Below, piece after piece: positions 1 through 6,635 of a DNA stretch of 8,014 nt. The notes beneath the pieces were generated by a model that saw nothing but the letters and a program-made list of their open reading frames with translations, was not told the origin of the DNA and made no database searches. The stretch covers positions 1 to 8,014 of the forward strand of contig DATBDZ010000242.1 in the NCBI GenBank assembly GCA_036276235.1, given 5' to 3'. This DNA is from JANWHF01 sp036276235. GTDB lineage: Bacteria > Planctomycetota > Phycisphaerae > Tepidisphaerales > Tepidisphaeraceae. Position numbers and translations under genes: made by a program. Numbering within the stretch: the stretch's first letter is position 1; each line of letters opens with the position of its first letter.

Positions 1-1
1 C

Positions 2-63
2 CCGAAGCATCTGGCTTGCTCGCGCGAATGGGCCAGATGCTTCGGAGCACCTCAGCATGACGG
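2..63. repeat. Inverted repeat of the GCATCTGG family, just after hisS
   Basis: CCGAAGCATCTGGC (2-15) is repeated as a perfect inverted 14-mer at 32-45, with a 16-base loop. The right arm continues to 63, and the full 32 bases (32-63) recur inverted at 7977-8008 with one mismatch. The left arm probably continues beyond the window edge. It begins nine bases past the hisS stop and lacks a U tract, so it is not a standard terminator. Confidence 0.8.
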
Positions 64-71
64 TTGTCGAC

Positions 72-1346
72 TCAAGTTCCTTTACTGAGTTCTTTGAGCC
101 GCCCGACGATTTGGCTCCGTTCAACGTTGCTCTGCTCCCCACTCGTCAAATCCTTCAGAACAACAGTATTCCCCGTCAATTCGCTCTCACCAACCACCAC
201 GCAAAACACGGCTTTCTCCCGGTCGGCGACTTTGAACTGCGACTTGACCGAGCGGCCGGAAGGATCCATATCCGCCGCAATTCCCGCGGCGCGGAGTTCG
301 AGCAATAGTTTCCAATTGGCGCTGGCGGCGGCATCACCGTGGCTCACGAGCCAGACGAGTTTTGGGTTTTGCTGCGGAAGTGAGACGCCTTGGCCTTCCA
401 GCGCGAGCAGCAGTCTTTCCAGACCACTGCCGAACCCTACGCCGGGGGTTGGGCGGCCGCCGAGCTGTTCGACGAGGCCGTCGTAGCGGCCGCCGCCGCC
501 TAGGGCGTTTTGTGCGCCCAGGCCGCCGGCGACGACTTCCCAGAGGGTTTCGGTGTAGTAGTCGAAGCCGCGCACGAGATTGGCATTGACGCGGAAACGA
601 ACGTCGGCGTCGGCTAAAAGCGTCTGCACCTGCTCGAAATGTGCGCGGCTCTTGTCCGACAAACTCTCCGCCGCCGGCGGAACGTTGCGGCAGAGTTCCT
701 GATCGCGCGGGTCTTTGCTGTCGAGAATGCGCAGCGGATTTTGCTGCAAGCGCCGCTGCGAATCTTCGCTGAGCTGCGCGCTCAGTGGCGTCAGATACGC
801 CACCAGCGCATCGCGGTAGCGCTGCTTGCTATCGCGATCGCCCATGCTGTTGATCTGCAGCTCCAGATCGCGCACGCCGCAGCGGCGATAGAAATCCATC
901 TGAAGCAGAATGCATTCCACATCCTGCTGCGGTTCGGCGACGCCAAACGCCTCGACGCCGAATTGATGGTGCTGCCGCAAGCGGCCAGCGGCCGGTCTTT
1001 CGTATCTGAAATTCGGCCCGATATAAAAGACCTTTGCCCGCGCGCCTTCCTGGCCGACAAGGCCATGCTCAATCGCGGCGCGGACAACCCCGGCGGTGCC
1101 TTCGGGGCGGAGCGTGATCGAGCGCTGTCCACGATCTTCGAAGGTGTACATCTCCTTGTTGACGATGTCGCTGGCTTCGCCGACGCCGCGGTGAAAGAGT
1201 TCGGTGTGCTCAAAGATCGGCGTACGGATTTCGGCGAAATGGTAAAGGCCCGCCACCTCGCGCGCGATGCGTTCGACGGTTTGCCATTTCCAGCTCTCGG
1301 CGGGCAGTATGTCGGCCGTCCCGCGCGGCGCGTTGATCTTCGACAT
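72..1346 (-). CDS. hisS: Histidyl-tRNA synthetase (HisRS), complete
   Basis: This cytosolic class II aminoacyl-tRNA synthetase charges tRNA-His with histidine using ATP. The 424-aa length is normal for a bacterial HisRS. Visible landmarks in order: an N-terminal APRGTADILP segment (residues 6-15); the motif 1 region and TLRPEGT (78-84), which binds substrate; motif 2, FRYERP followed by HQFGVEAFG (113-135); the HisRS-specific LVRGFDYYT loop (257-265), with its Arg and Tyr pair; motif 3, GVGFGSGLERL (302-312); and an anticodon-binding domain from about 328 to the end. All catalytic motifs are intact, so it should be active. The ATG at 1346 gives the standard N-terminus; only a weak GAG lies upstream. 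It follows tig on the same strand after 374 bp, so co-transcription is uncertain. No U-tract terminator is visible; a palindromic repeat begins 9 bp beyond the stop. The assignment is secure. Confidence 0.97.
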   Translation of the reverse strand: MSKINAPRGTADILPAESWKWQTVERIAREVAGLYHFAEIRTPIFEHTELFHRGVGEASDIVNKEMYTFEDRGQRSITLRPEGTAGVVRAAIEHGLVGQEGARAKVFYIGPNFRYERPAAGRLRQHHQFGVEAFGVAEPQQDVECILLQMDFYRRCGVRDLELQINSMGDRDSKQRYRDALVAYLTPLSAQLSEDSQRRLQQNPLRILDSKDPRDQELCRNVPPAAESLSDKSRAHFEQVQTLLADADVRFRVNANLVRGFDYYTETLWEVVAGGLGAQNALGGGGRYDGLVEQLGGRPTPGVGFGSGLERLLLALEGQGVSLPQQNPKLVWLVSHGDAAASANWKLLLELRAAGIAADMDPSGRSVKSQFKVADREKAVFCVVVGESELTGNTVVLKDLTSGEQSNVERSQIVGRLKELSKGT

Positions 1347-1384
1347 GATGATCTCGTCTTCGAATTCTTCGGACTACAAATCAA

Positions 1385-1458
1385 AATGTCACGCGAAGAT
1401 ACGAAGAGACGAAGAGGTTTAATTGGCTCTTCGCAGCTTCGCGCCTTCGCGTGACATT
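1385..1458. repeat. GAAG-periodic inverted repeat
   Basis: Two 32-base arms (1385-1416 and 1427-1458) are inverted around a 10-base loop and match at 26 of 32 positions. The first 14 bases, AATGTCACGCGAAG, are perfect. Within each arm CGAAG recurs about every eight or nine bases, so each arm looks like a short tandem series. All mismatches fall in the inner part between the CGAAG cores. Confidence 0.75.
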
Positions 1459-1510
1459 CAATACGGCGGCGTCAAATACGCATGGCCCGGAGGGTCCGCG
1501 TTGAGGTTTA

Positions 1511-1645
1511 AGAATCTTTCCCCGTGGCACGGGTTTTCAACCCGTGCAAGCGGCGCATGAACGACCGGAACCGTCGTTGTCCGTACTCTTGTTCGTTCGA
1601 GCGTCGCACGCACGGGTTACAAACCCGTGCCACGGGGAAGATTCT
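1511..1645. repeat. Large nested inverted repeat (hairpin unit plus tail, two copies)
   Basis: Left arm 1511-1547 and right arm 1610-1645 are inverted copies, differing by one extra T and by loop bases. Each arm contains its own hairpin with a 9-bp stem (GCACGGGTT with AACCCGTGC) and a 3-base loop (1527-1547 and 1610-1630), plus an outward tail that includes CCCCGTG and AGAATCTT. The 62 bases between the arms show no obvious repeat. Confidence 0.85.
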
Positions 1646-1686
1646 CAGGCTCCTTGGCCGGCGCGCTATCTGCAACCCGCGCCGCC

Positions 1687-1707
1687 GTCCGCCAAGGCGG
1701 ACCCTAC
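1687..1707. repeat. Short hairpin with CCTAC tail
   Basis: GTCCGCC (1687-1693) and GGCGGAC (1696-1702) form a stem with an AA centre, followed by CCTAC. The tail resembles the CTAC tail of the repeats at 6458-6607. Bases 1693-1705 also match 1491-1503 inverted at 12 of 13 positions, so the larger repeat at 1511-1645 is bracketed by these two short arms. Confidence 0.5.
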
Positions 1708-1720
1708 ACGAAATTCCGCG

Positions 1721-3127
1721 TTACTCGCTCTTCGTCCCATCCACCGTCTCGCCCTGTTTCAATTCCACTTCCTCAACCTGCGCCTGCGTGAGGATCTGGT
1801 CGATCGCCTTTTGCTCGCGCATCTGGATGTACAGGTTGCTGAGCGAGCCGTCTTTGGACATCGTTTGCTTGAGGCGTTCGGGGCGCTCGTCGCGCTGGGC
1901 TGCCAAAAATGCGACGCGGCCATTGAGCTCGCCCTCGCTCACTTCCATTTTATTGTCGGTGGCAATCTTCTGCAGGATGAAGAAGAGCTTGAGCTCGCGC
2001 ATCGCCTCGTCCTGCGCGCCGGCCTTGAGGCGTTCGACATTGGCCTCGACCTGCTCGCGCGGCATGCCGCGCATCATCAGATCGACCGCGCGGCGATTCA
2101 CCACGCGCTCGGCCTGCCGATCCGAAAGCTTCGCCGGCAGCTCAAACTGCACCTTTTCCATCAGGAATGCATTGACCTGCTGGCGCATCGCCGTCTGAAC
2201 ATCCTCGGCGATCTTCTCTTCCATCTGCTCGCGGAGGGCCTTGCGCAGCTCCGCCTCATTATCAAAGCCGAGGTCTTCCAGGAAGCTCTGGGTGATTTCC
2301 GCCAGCTCCAGGCGCTTGATGTCCTTGAGGCTGACTTCGATCTGCACATCCTGGCCGCGCAGTTTTTCGGTGGCGTGCGTTTCAGGCGCGCGGACGGTAA
2401 ACGTGCGCGTCTCGCCTGACTTGAGTCCTTCCAATTGCTTGTCCAGATCGTCGATCTGGATTCCGGCGATGCGTCCGGCGCGGGAAACGATCTGCGCATC
2501 GTGCTGATGCGCGATCTCTTCTTCGCCGAGCTTGACGTGAACGTCGGCCAGCAGATAGTCGCCGGCTTCCACGCCGCGATCTTCGACCGGGATGAGCGTG
2601 CCCTGTTGCTCGCGGAGATTCTTCATCGCCTGATCGACGTTCTCTTCGGTGATTTCGATCTTCGGCTTCTTGACCTTCAGCGTCGAAAAATCGGGCAGCG
2701 TGATATCCGGCGCGACTTCCACCTCAAAGGAGTAAGTGAGCGGGCCATCCTCGGGAAGCTGAATGAGATCGGGGTTGTCAAACTGCGGCTCGCCGAGCAC
2801 CTGCAGGTCGTTCTTTTCGATCGCCTGCTTGTAGCTTTCCTGGATGAGCAGGCCGCGCACCTGTTCCTTGATGTCATCCGAGAAGCGTTTTTCGATCAGC
2901 TTGCGCGGGGCGTGGCCGACGCGGAAGCCGGGGATTGCCGCATGCCGGCGAAGCTCGCGGTATTGCTCTTCGAGCTTCTCATTGATGCGATCCTTGGGGA
3001 TTTCGACTGTCACCTTTTTGGCGGCCGGGCCGGCGGCTTCGATTCGCACGTCGTATTGAAATTCCTGCTCTTCGCTGGTTTCGGCGGCATCGGTAGCATC
3101 GGCAACATTGGTTTCATTTTCGGACAT
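1721..3127 (-). CDS. tig: Trigger factor, ribosome-associated chaperone with diverged FKBP-like domain
   Basis: Trigger factor docks at the ribosome exit tunnel and shields nascent chains. The chosen start gives 468 aa, with GAGG five bases upstream; the frame stays open to 3244 but would add an unlikely Cys-rich leader. Residues 1-23 form an acidic Ala/Glu/Thr tail not present in the E. coli protein. The N-domain follows, with the ribosome-docking signature GFRVGHAPRKL (67-77), matching the family's GFRxGxxP. An FKBP-like segment lies at about 159-270, starting KKPKIEIT and including GDYLLADV (189-196). The expected IPGFE-type active-site stretch is replaced by RIAGIQIDDLDKQ (219-231), so prolyl isomerase activity is doubtful. 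A long helical C-terminal chaperone domain (about 271-450) includes EITQSFLEDLGF (277-288). In many bacteria tig precedes clpP and clpX; here hisS follows instead. Identity is secure, while loss of isomerase activity is inferred from reading alone. Confidence 0.93.
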   Translation of the reverse strand: MSENETNVADATDAAETSEEQEFQYDVRIEAAGPAAKKVTVEIPKDRINEKLEEQYRELRRHAAIPGFRVGHAPRKLIEKRFSDDIKEQVRGLLIQESYKQAIEKNDLQVLGEPQFDNPDLIQLPEDGPLTYSFEVEVAPDITLPDFSTLKVKKPKIEITEENVDQAMKNLREQQGTLIPVEDRGVEAGDYLLADVHVKLGEEEIAHQHDAQIVSRAGRIAGIQIDDLDKQLEGLKSGETRTFTVRAPETHATEKLRGQDVQIEVSLKDIKRLELAEITQSFLEDLGFDNEAELRKALREQMEEKIAEDVQTAMRQQVNAFLMEKVQFELPAKLSDRQAERVVNRRAVDLMMRGMPREQVEANVERLKAGAQDEAMRELKLFFILQKIATDNKMEVSEGELNGRVAFLAAQRDERPERLKQTMSKDGSLSNLYIQMREQKAIDQILTQAQVEEVELKQGETVDGTKSE

Positions 3128-3132
3128 GGCAA

Positions 3133-3136
3133 CCTC
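3133..3136 (-). promoter_or_regulatory. Ribosome binding site that fixes the tig start
   Basis: On the minus strand GAGG lies five bases before the ATG at 3127. This supports the 468-aa start over the in-frame ATGs upstream (for example at 3172 and 3244). Confidence 0.6.
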
Positions 3137-3233
3137 ATCCATCTCAAACGCGCTGGGATTCAGCCGCTTCATGCGGCAATCCTTGCAAAAACAGCATGCG
3201 CACGACCACCTGGCCGGGCGAATCGAGCCGAGT

Positions 3234-3261
3234 ATGGTAGCCACCTACTTGATCTTTGCAA
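3234..3261 (-). promoter_or_regulatory. Possible sigma70-type promoter for tig
   Basis: Reading the minus strand, TTGCAA (3261-3256), a 16-base spacer and TACCAT (3239-3234) each match the sigma70 boxes at 4 of 6 positions. It lies about 105 bp before the tig start and overlaps the candidate promoter on the other strand. Such matches arise by chance, so this is only a candidate. Confidence 0.2.
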
Positions 3262-3277
3262 ACGGATGACGGATAAA
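3249..3277 (+). promoter_or_regulatory. Possible sigma70-type promoter for the DUF1844 gene
   Basis: TTGATC (3249-3254), an ideal 17-base spacer and GATAAA (3272-3277) give 4/6 matches to each sigma70 box. Transcription would start near 3284, just before the ribosome binding site at 3296. A promoter is required in this divergent gap, which raises the odds, but the match is modest. Confidence 0.33.
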
Positions 3278-3295
3278 GCGAGCGAGAAGAATATC

Positions 3296-3300
3296 AGGGA
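3296..3300 (+). promoter_or_regulatory. Ribosome binding site of the DUF1844 gene
   Basis: AGGGA lies five bases before the ATG at 3306, the best-placed Shine-Dalgarno in the window. It supports that start. Confidence 0.6.
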
Positions 3301-3305
3301 AGCCC

Positions 3306-3746
3306 ATGGCCGACTCACCATTAATTCATATTGACGACGACTGGAAAAAGCAGGCGCAGGAAGAGAAGCGCAAGCTTGCGGAGCAGGAACAGCAGCGCGC
3401 CGCCAAGGCGCCCGCCGCGCCTCCGCCGACTTCGGCTTCCGCGGGCGGCGCTGCAAGCGCAGCAGCCGCATCCGCGCGCGGCCGAGGGCGTGAGATCCCG
3501 CCGGCCAATTTCGCCGCGATCGTCCAATCGCTCTGGACGCAGGCAATGCTCTATCTCGGCGAGCTCGCGCCCTCCGGCGCGGAGCCAATGGTCAACCTCG
3601 ACATGGCGCGGCATCAGTTTGATCTGCTGGGAATTCTCGAAGCCAAAACCAAGGGGAATCTCGACGCCGAAGAGCAACGATTGCTCGATGCGGCTTTGTA
3701 CGAGACTAGCAGCAGGTTTATCAACGTCGCTTCGCAGTACATCTAA
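3306..3746 (+). CDS. DUF1844 family protein (function unknown)
   Basis: A 146-aa protein in two parts. Residues 1-64 are low-complexity: a charged helical stretch (DDWKKQAQEEKRKLAEQEQQ, 11-30), then an Ala/Pro/Ser/Gly-rich linker (33-57) ending in a basic RGRGRE. Residues 65-146 match the DUF1844 pattern as I know it: PPANFAAIVQSLWTQAMLYLG (65-85), then NLDMARHQFDLLGILEAKTKG (97-117) and a C-terminal helix with LLDAALYETSSRF. It has no signal peptide and no convincing membrane segment, so it is probably cytoplasmic. The family is short, widespread and has no established function. The gene is divergent from tig across 178 bp, which suggests an expression link with protein folding but does not prove one. 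A good Shine-Dalgarno supports the start. The family call is confident; the role is unknown. Confidence 0.85.
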   Translation: MADSPLIHIDDDWKKQAQEEKRKLAEQEQQRAAKAPAAPPPTSASAGGAASAAAASARGRGREIPPANFAAIVQSLWTQAMLYLGELAPSGAEPMVNLDMARHQFDLLGILEAKTKGNLDAEEQRLLDAALYETSSRFINVASQYI

Positions 3747-4002
3747 CGGTGCGAATCTCACCATGACGGCTTTTTCGGCATCCGAAGCGCGCACGGCAAG
3801 CTCGGGCCTGCGGCCGCGACGTTAAAAGTTGCGCGGTCACTTCTGGTCGTCATTCCTGGCATTTATAGATTGCTTTCGTTGGGGCGGGTGCTATTGCGTT
3901 CGCTCAGATCGAGGTTTATGATCCGGGTTGTTCGTCGGTTTCGCGGCGAATTTGGGTTGCTTGTGCCGACATGGAGTGTCGGTTGAGCCGCCCCGGAAGC
4001 CG

Positions 4003-6429
4003 ATGAGGCTTTTGACGTTTTTTGGCATGGATGCCATGGCGCTGACCCGCGCACAATTCCGCCCCAAACAGATCTGGCAGCTTCCGCTGCTTTTGACTTC
4101 CCTCGGATTATTTGGCTACGCCGGCTACCTGGTGATCGACCCCAAGCCCGGTCTTACTTTGGCCCAGCGCATCGATGTGGCGCAGATTTATGTTCGGCGT
4201 AACGAGCCGGAAACAGCCATCACGCTGCTCAACAAAGAACTGAACGCGAGCAAGATTCCGCCGGCGCAGGAAGCGCGGATTCATCTGCTTCTGGCCGAGT
4301 CATTGGCGAAGGGCCAGCAGGTCAATCACCTAAATATTGAATCCAATCACGAACAGATCATCGAGCAGACGTCGATGGCGCTGAAGCTCGGAGTGAAGGG
4401 AGACGCCGACACATATCGCCGGCTCGCGGAGAGCTATCAGGCGATGGACAAGAGCGGCGACGCGATCGCGGCTTATCGTCGGGCCGCCGAGCTTGATCCG
4501 GATCATTCTTCGCCGCTGCTTCGGCGAGTGGTCGAGCTGCAACTGGCATCCGATAACTCGCAAGGCGCGGAGGCGGCGCTTTCGCAATATCTGAAAAGCG
4601 CCGAGCTACCGCCTGAAGATCGCGCCTGGGCGATGGGCCGCAAGGCGCGAATTCTGGCCGACCGCGGCGAAGTGAAGGAGGCCGGCGAGCTGCTCGAAGA
4701 AGCCTTGAAGCTCGATGCGAACCCCCTCGCGCAGGGTGCTGCTCATTATTATCAAGGCTATTGCGCCTGGAAGCAGGACGATCTACCCCAAGCCGAGCGG
4801 CTTCTTCGCGTGGCGCGCGATCAGCTCAAGGCCGGTGATCCGCTGGACGCGCACGCCGCCTATCTGCTTGGCCGGATTTATCAGAAGAAGGACGACCCGC
4901 GGCAAGCGATCAGCTTCTACGATTACGTCGTCAACGAGCATCCTGAATCAGATCCCGCGCCGCTGGCGCGCCTCGGACGCGGGCAGTGCCGCATTCTACT
5001 CGGCGAAGCGGAACCTGGCTTGGCCGATCTGCATGAATTGGTCCGGTTCATCGCGGCAAAGCCGTCGCGCGATACGTATCGGCTGCCGGCGATTGCGGGA
5101 TTTCAGCAGGCGCTATCGACGTTGAGCGCGCAGGAGAATCTCAAAGGCGCGCTGGAAGTATTAGCCGACGAGCAATCGCTGGACGCGAATCCTGGCCCGG
5201 ATTTCTTCGGGCGGCTCGGGGCGATCTATGAACGCCGCGCCGATCAATTGGAAAAATCTCCGGTCAATATTGCGAAAGCGGAGGATGTTGCGAAGCAGCA
5301 GGAGCAAGTGTCCGCTCTTCGGGCCAACGCTGGGCAGGCGTATGCCGCTCTCTCGCATAAGCTCACCGGCGCGGATGACCGCGCAAACGCGGAAGCACTC
5401 TGGCACGCGATTGGTCTGTTCGATCGCGCGGGCGCGGGGCAATTGACGATTGTGGCGCTCGAGCAATTTTTGGTGGATCGGCCCTCCGATGCGCTCGCCC
5501 CTGAAGCGCGGCTGCGGCTTGGCCGCGCGTATCTTGCCGGCGGCCAATTCGATAAGGCGATCAAGGTATTTCAGGTCAATCAGTTTCTCAGCCCGCAGAG
5601 TCTTGCCGCTTCCAAATCTGGCGTGCCGCTGGCGCAAACCTATATTGCGATGGGCAGCGAGCACTTTGCCAAAGCGGAAAGAGTTCTGCTGGCGGTGGTG
5701 GAGAACAACCCGATTCTCACGCCCGAAGCCGAGGAATTTCGCGAGGCGTTGTTTGAATTGGCGCAGCTCTACTACCGCACCGGCCGCTACGAAGAGGCAA
5801 TCGGTCGGCTGGAGGAAATGACCCAGCGCTATCCGAACGACACGCAAAGCGGACGGATCACATTTCTAATGGCCGACAGCTACCGCAAGAGCGCGGCATT
5901 GCTCGCGGATGCGGCGAAGGTGCCGGCAACTCAACCCACAGTTGCCGCTGGCGCCGCGGCAACCCCAACACCCGCCGAGCTAGCGGCAGCGCGCGATGAA
6001 GCCGCCGCGGCGCGCACCCAGCGCCTCACGCGCGCCGGCGATCTGTTCTCGCAGACGATCGAGCGATTTGGCCGGCCCGATTCCTCGAGTGCGCCGACGG
6101 ATGTTCTCTATCAGAAGCTCGCATGGTTCTATCGCGCCGATTGCATGTTTGACTTGGGGCGATACGAAGATGCGATCCGGTTTTATTCATCCGCGACGTT
6201 GCGCTATCAGGACGATCCAGCCGCGCTGGCAGGCTATATCCAGATTGTGAATGCGTACTGCGCCCTGGGCCGCCGCGAGGATGCCCGCGCCGCCAACGAG
6301 CGGGCCCGATGGCTGCTTCGCAAGATGCCCACCGACGCGTTCGATAAAGCGAAGTCATCGCTGTCGAAACAGTATTGGGATGATTGGCTGAAGTGGTCGT
6401 CGGATTCGGGTCTATTGGCGCATCGGTAG
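4003..6429 (+). CDS. Large membrane-anchored TPR-repeat protein
   Basis: An 808-aa protein with one predicted N-terminal membrane segment (QIWQLPLLLTSLGLFGYAGY, 23-42) after a short basic leader, followed by a long helical region of TPR-like units. It is probably a membrane-tethered scaffold. Clear repeats include those around 135-167 (RRLAESYQAMDKSGDAIAAY), 284-316 (YLLGRIYQKKDDPRQAISFY), 501-533, 581-615 (ALFELAQLYYRTGRYEEAI) and 705-739. An Ala/Pro/Thr-rich insert (about 639-673) interrupts the C-terminal repeats. It has no catalytic motif. The start is uncertain: the ATG at 4003 has GGAAG only three bases upstream, ATGs at 4027 and 4036 lack any Shine-Dalgarno, and a TTG at 3928 would add 25 residues. 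All of these keep the membrane segment. The DUF1844 gene ends 256 bp upstream and a FlgN-like gene follows after 206 bp. A role in envelope or flagellar assembly is possible but unproven. Confidence 0.85.
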   Translation: MRLLTFFGMDAMALTRAQFRPKQIWQLPLLLTSLGLFGYAGYLVIDPKPGLTLAQRIDVAQIYVRRNEPETAITLLNKELNASKIPPAQEARIHLLLAESLAKGQQVNHLNIESNHEQIIEQTSMALKLGVKGDADTYRRLAESYQAMDKSGDAIAAYRRAAELDPDHSSPLLRRVVELQLASDNSQGAEAALSQYLKSAELPPEDRAWAMGRKARILADRGEVKEAGELLEEALKLDANPLAQGAAHYYQGYCAWKQDDLPQAERLLRVARDQLKAGDPLDAHAAYLLGRIYQKKDDPRQAISFYDYVVNEHPESDPAPLARLGRGQCRILLGEAEPGLADLHELVRFIAAKPSRDTYRLPAIAGFQQALSTLSAQENLKGALEVLADEQSLDANPGPDFFGRLGAIYERRADQLEKSPVNIAKAEDVAKQQEQVSALRANAGQAYAALSHKLTGADDRANAEALWHAIGLFDRAGAGQLTIVALEQFLVDRPSDALAPEARLRLGRAYLAGGQFDKAIKVFQVNQFLSPQSLAASKSGVPLAQTYIAMGSEHFAKAERVLLAVVENNPILTPEAEEFREALFELAQLYYRTGRYEEAIGRLEEMTQRYPNDTQSGRITFLMADSYRKSAALLADAAKVPATQPTVAAGAAATPTPAELAAARDEAAAARTQRLTRAGDLFSQTIERFGRPDSSSAPTDVLYQKLAWFYRADCMFDLGRYEDAIRFYSSATLRYQDDPAALAGYIQIVNAYCALGRREDARAANERARWLLRKMPTDAFDKAKSSLSKQYWDDWLKWSSDSGLLAHR

Positions 6430-6457
6430 GCACGGCACCAAATGCGGCCGCGAACGA

Positions 6458-6482
6458 GGGCGAACACAAGGTTCGCCCCTAC
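6458..6482 (+). repeat. 25-nt hairpin repeat, copy 1
   Basis: The stem GGGCGAAC / GTTCGCCC (8 bp) encloses the loop ACAAG and is followed by the tail CTAC. It is the exact inverted complement of copy 4 (6583-6607). Confidence 0.85.
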
Positions 6483-6498
6483 GAACAAACGCGGCCCC

Positions 6499-6523
6499 GT
6501 AGGGGCGAACCTCGTGTTCGCCC
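6499..6523 (-). repeat. 25-nt hairpin repeat, copy 2 (inverted)
   Basis: Inverted relative to copy 1 after a 16-base spacer. It differs at one base, in the loop (CTCGT for CTTGT as read on the plus strand). The 8-bp stem is intact. Confidence 0.85.
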
Positions 6524-6546
6524 TGCGTTGTCCGCGCGAGCGACAT

Positions 6547-6571
6547 GGGTGAACACAAGGTTCACCCCTAC
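6547..6571 (+). repeat. 25-nt hairpin repeat, copy 3 (compensated stem variant)
   Basis: Same orientation as copy 1, with two substitutions. The stem reads GGGTGAAC / GTTCACCC, so a C-G pair has become T-A and the internal hairpin is preserved. Loop ACAAG and tail CTAC are unchanged. Confidence 0.85.
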
Positions 6572-6582
6572 AGAAATGCCCC

Positions 6583-6607
6583 GTAGGGGCGAACCTTGTG
6601 TTCGCCC
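6583..6607 (-). repeat. 25-nt hairpin repeat, copy 4 (inverted)
   Basis: A perfect inverted complement of copy 1, placed 11 bases after copy 3. It ends 28 bases before the FlgN-like start codon, so it probably lies in the promoter region or 5' leader of that operon. Confidence 0.85.
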
Positions 6608-6635
6608 GTTTTCCGGCAGAGGTCGAGACATTGGT

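Larger units (their letters stand above)
1347..1720. other. Repeat-filled gap between tig and hisS
   Basis: These 374 bp hold no credible gene. They carry a GAAG-rich inverted repeat (1385-1458), a large nested inverted repeat (1511-1645) and a small hairpin (1687-1707). Any hisS promoter should lie here, but I see no convincing -35/-10 pair on the minus strand. Frames open across this region translate the repeats and the strand opposite tig. Confidence 0.75.

Noticed and set aside
2..45. Intrinsic terminator for hisS
   Set aside because: The 14-bp stem is strong, but no U tract follows on the minus strand within the window and the sequence belongs to a dispersed repeat family. Any termination role would be incidental.
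3128..3244. N-terminal extension of tig to an ATG at 3244
   Set aside because: The added 39 residues are Cys/Arg-rich and unlike any trigger factor. A good GAGG sits at the correct distance from the ATG at 3127.
639..3334. Long plus-strand open frames opposite hisS and tig (639-1454, 1544-2419, 2435-3334)
   Set aside because: They lie antisense to two confidently identified genes and show no domain pattern. High GC content with biased codons commonly opens the opposite strand.
3857..3873. Possible sigma54 promoter (TGGC then TTGC) before the TPR gene
   Set aside because: The GG and GC elements are separated by 12 bases rather than the required 10, which is normally inactivating.
3863..4054. 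Minus-strand 63-aa open frame before the TPR gene
   Set aside because: It has no Shine-Dalgarno, no recognisable composition or motif, and overlaps the start of the TPR gene.
6458..6607. CRISPR array
   Set aside because: The copies alternate in orientation and have unequal spacers of 11 to 23 bases, and no cas gene is nearby. This is a BIME-like palindromic array.
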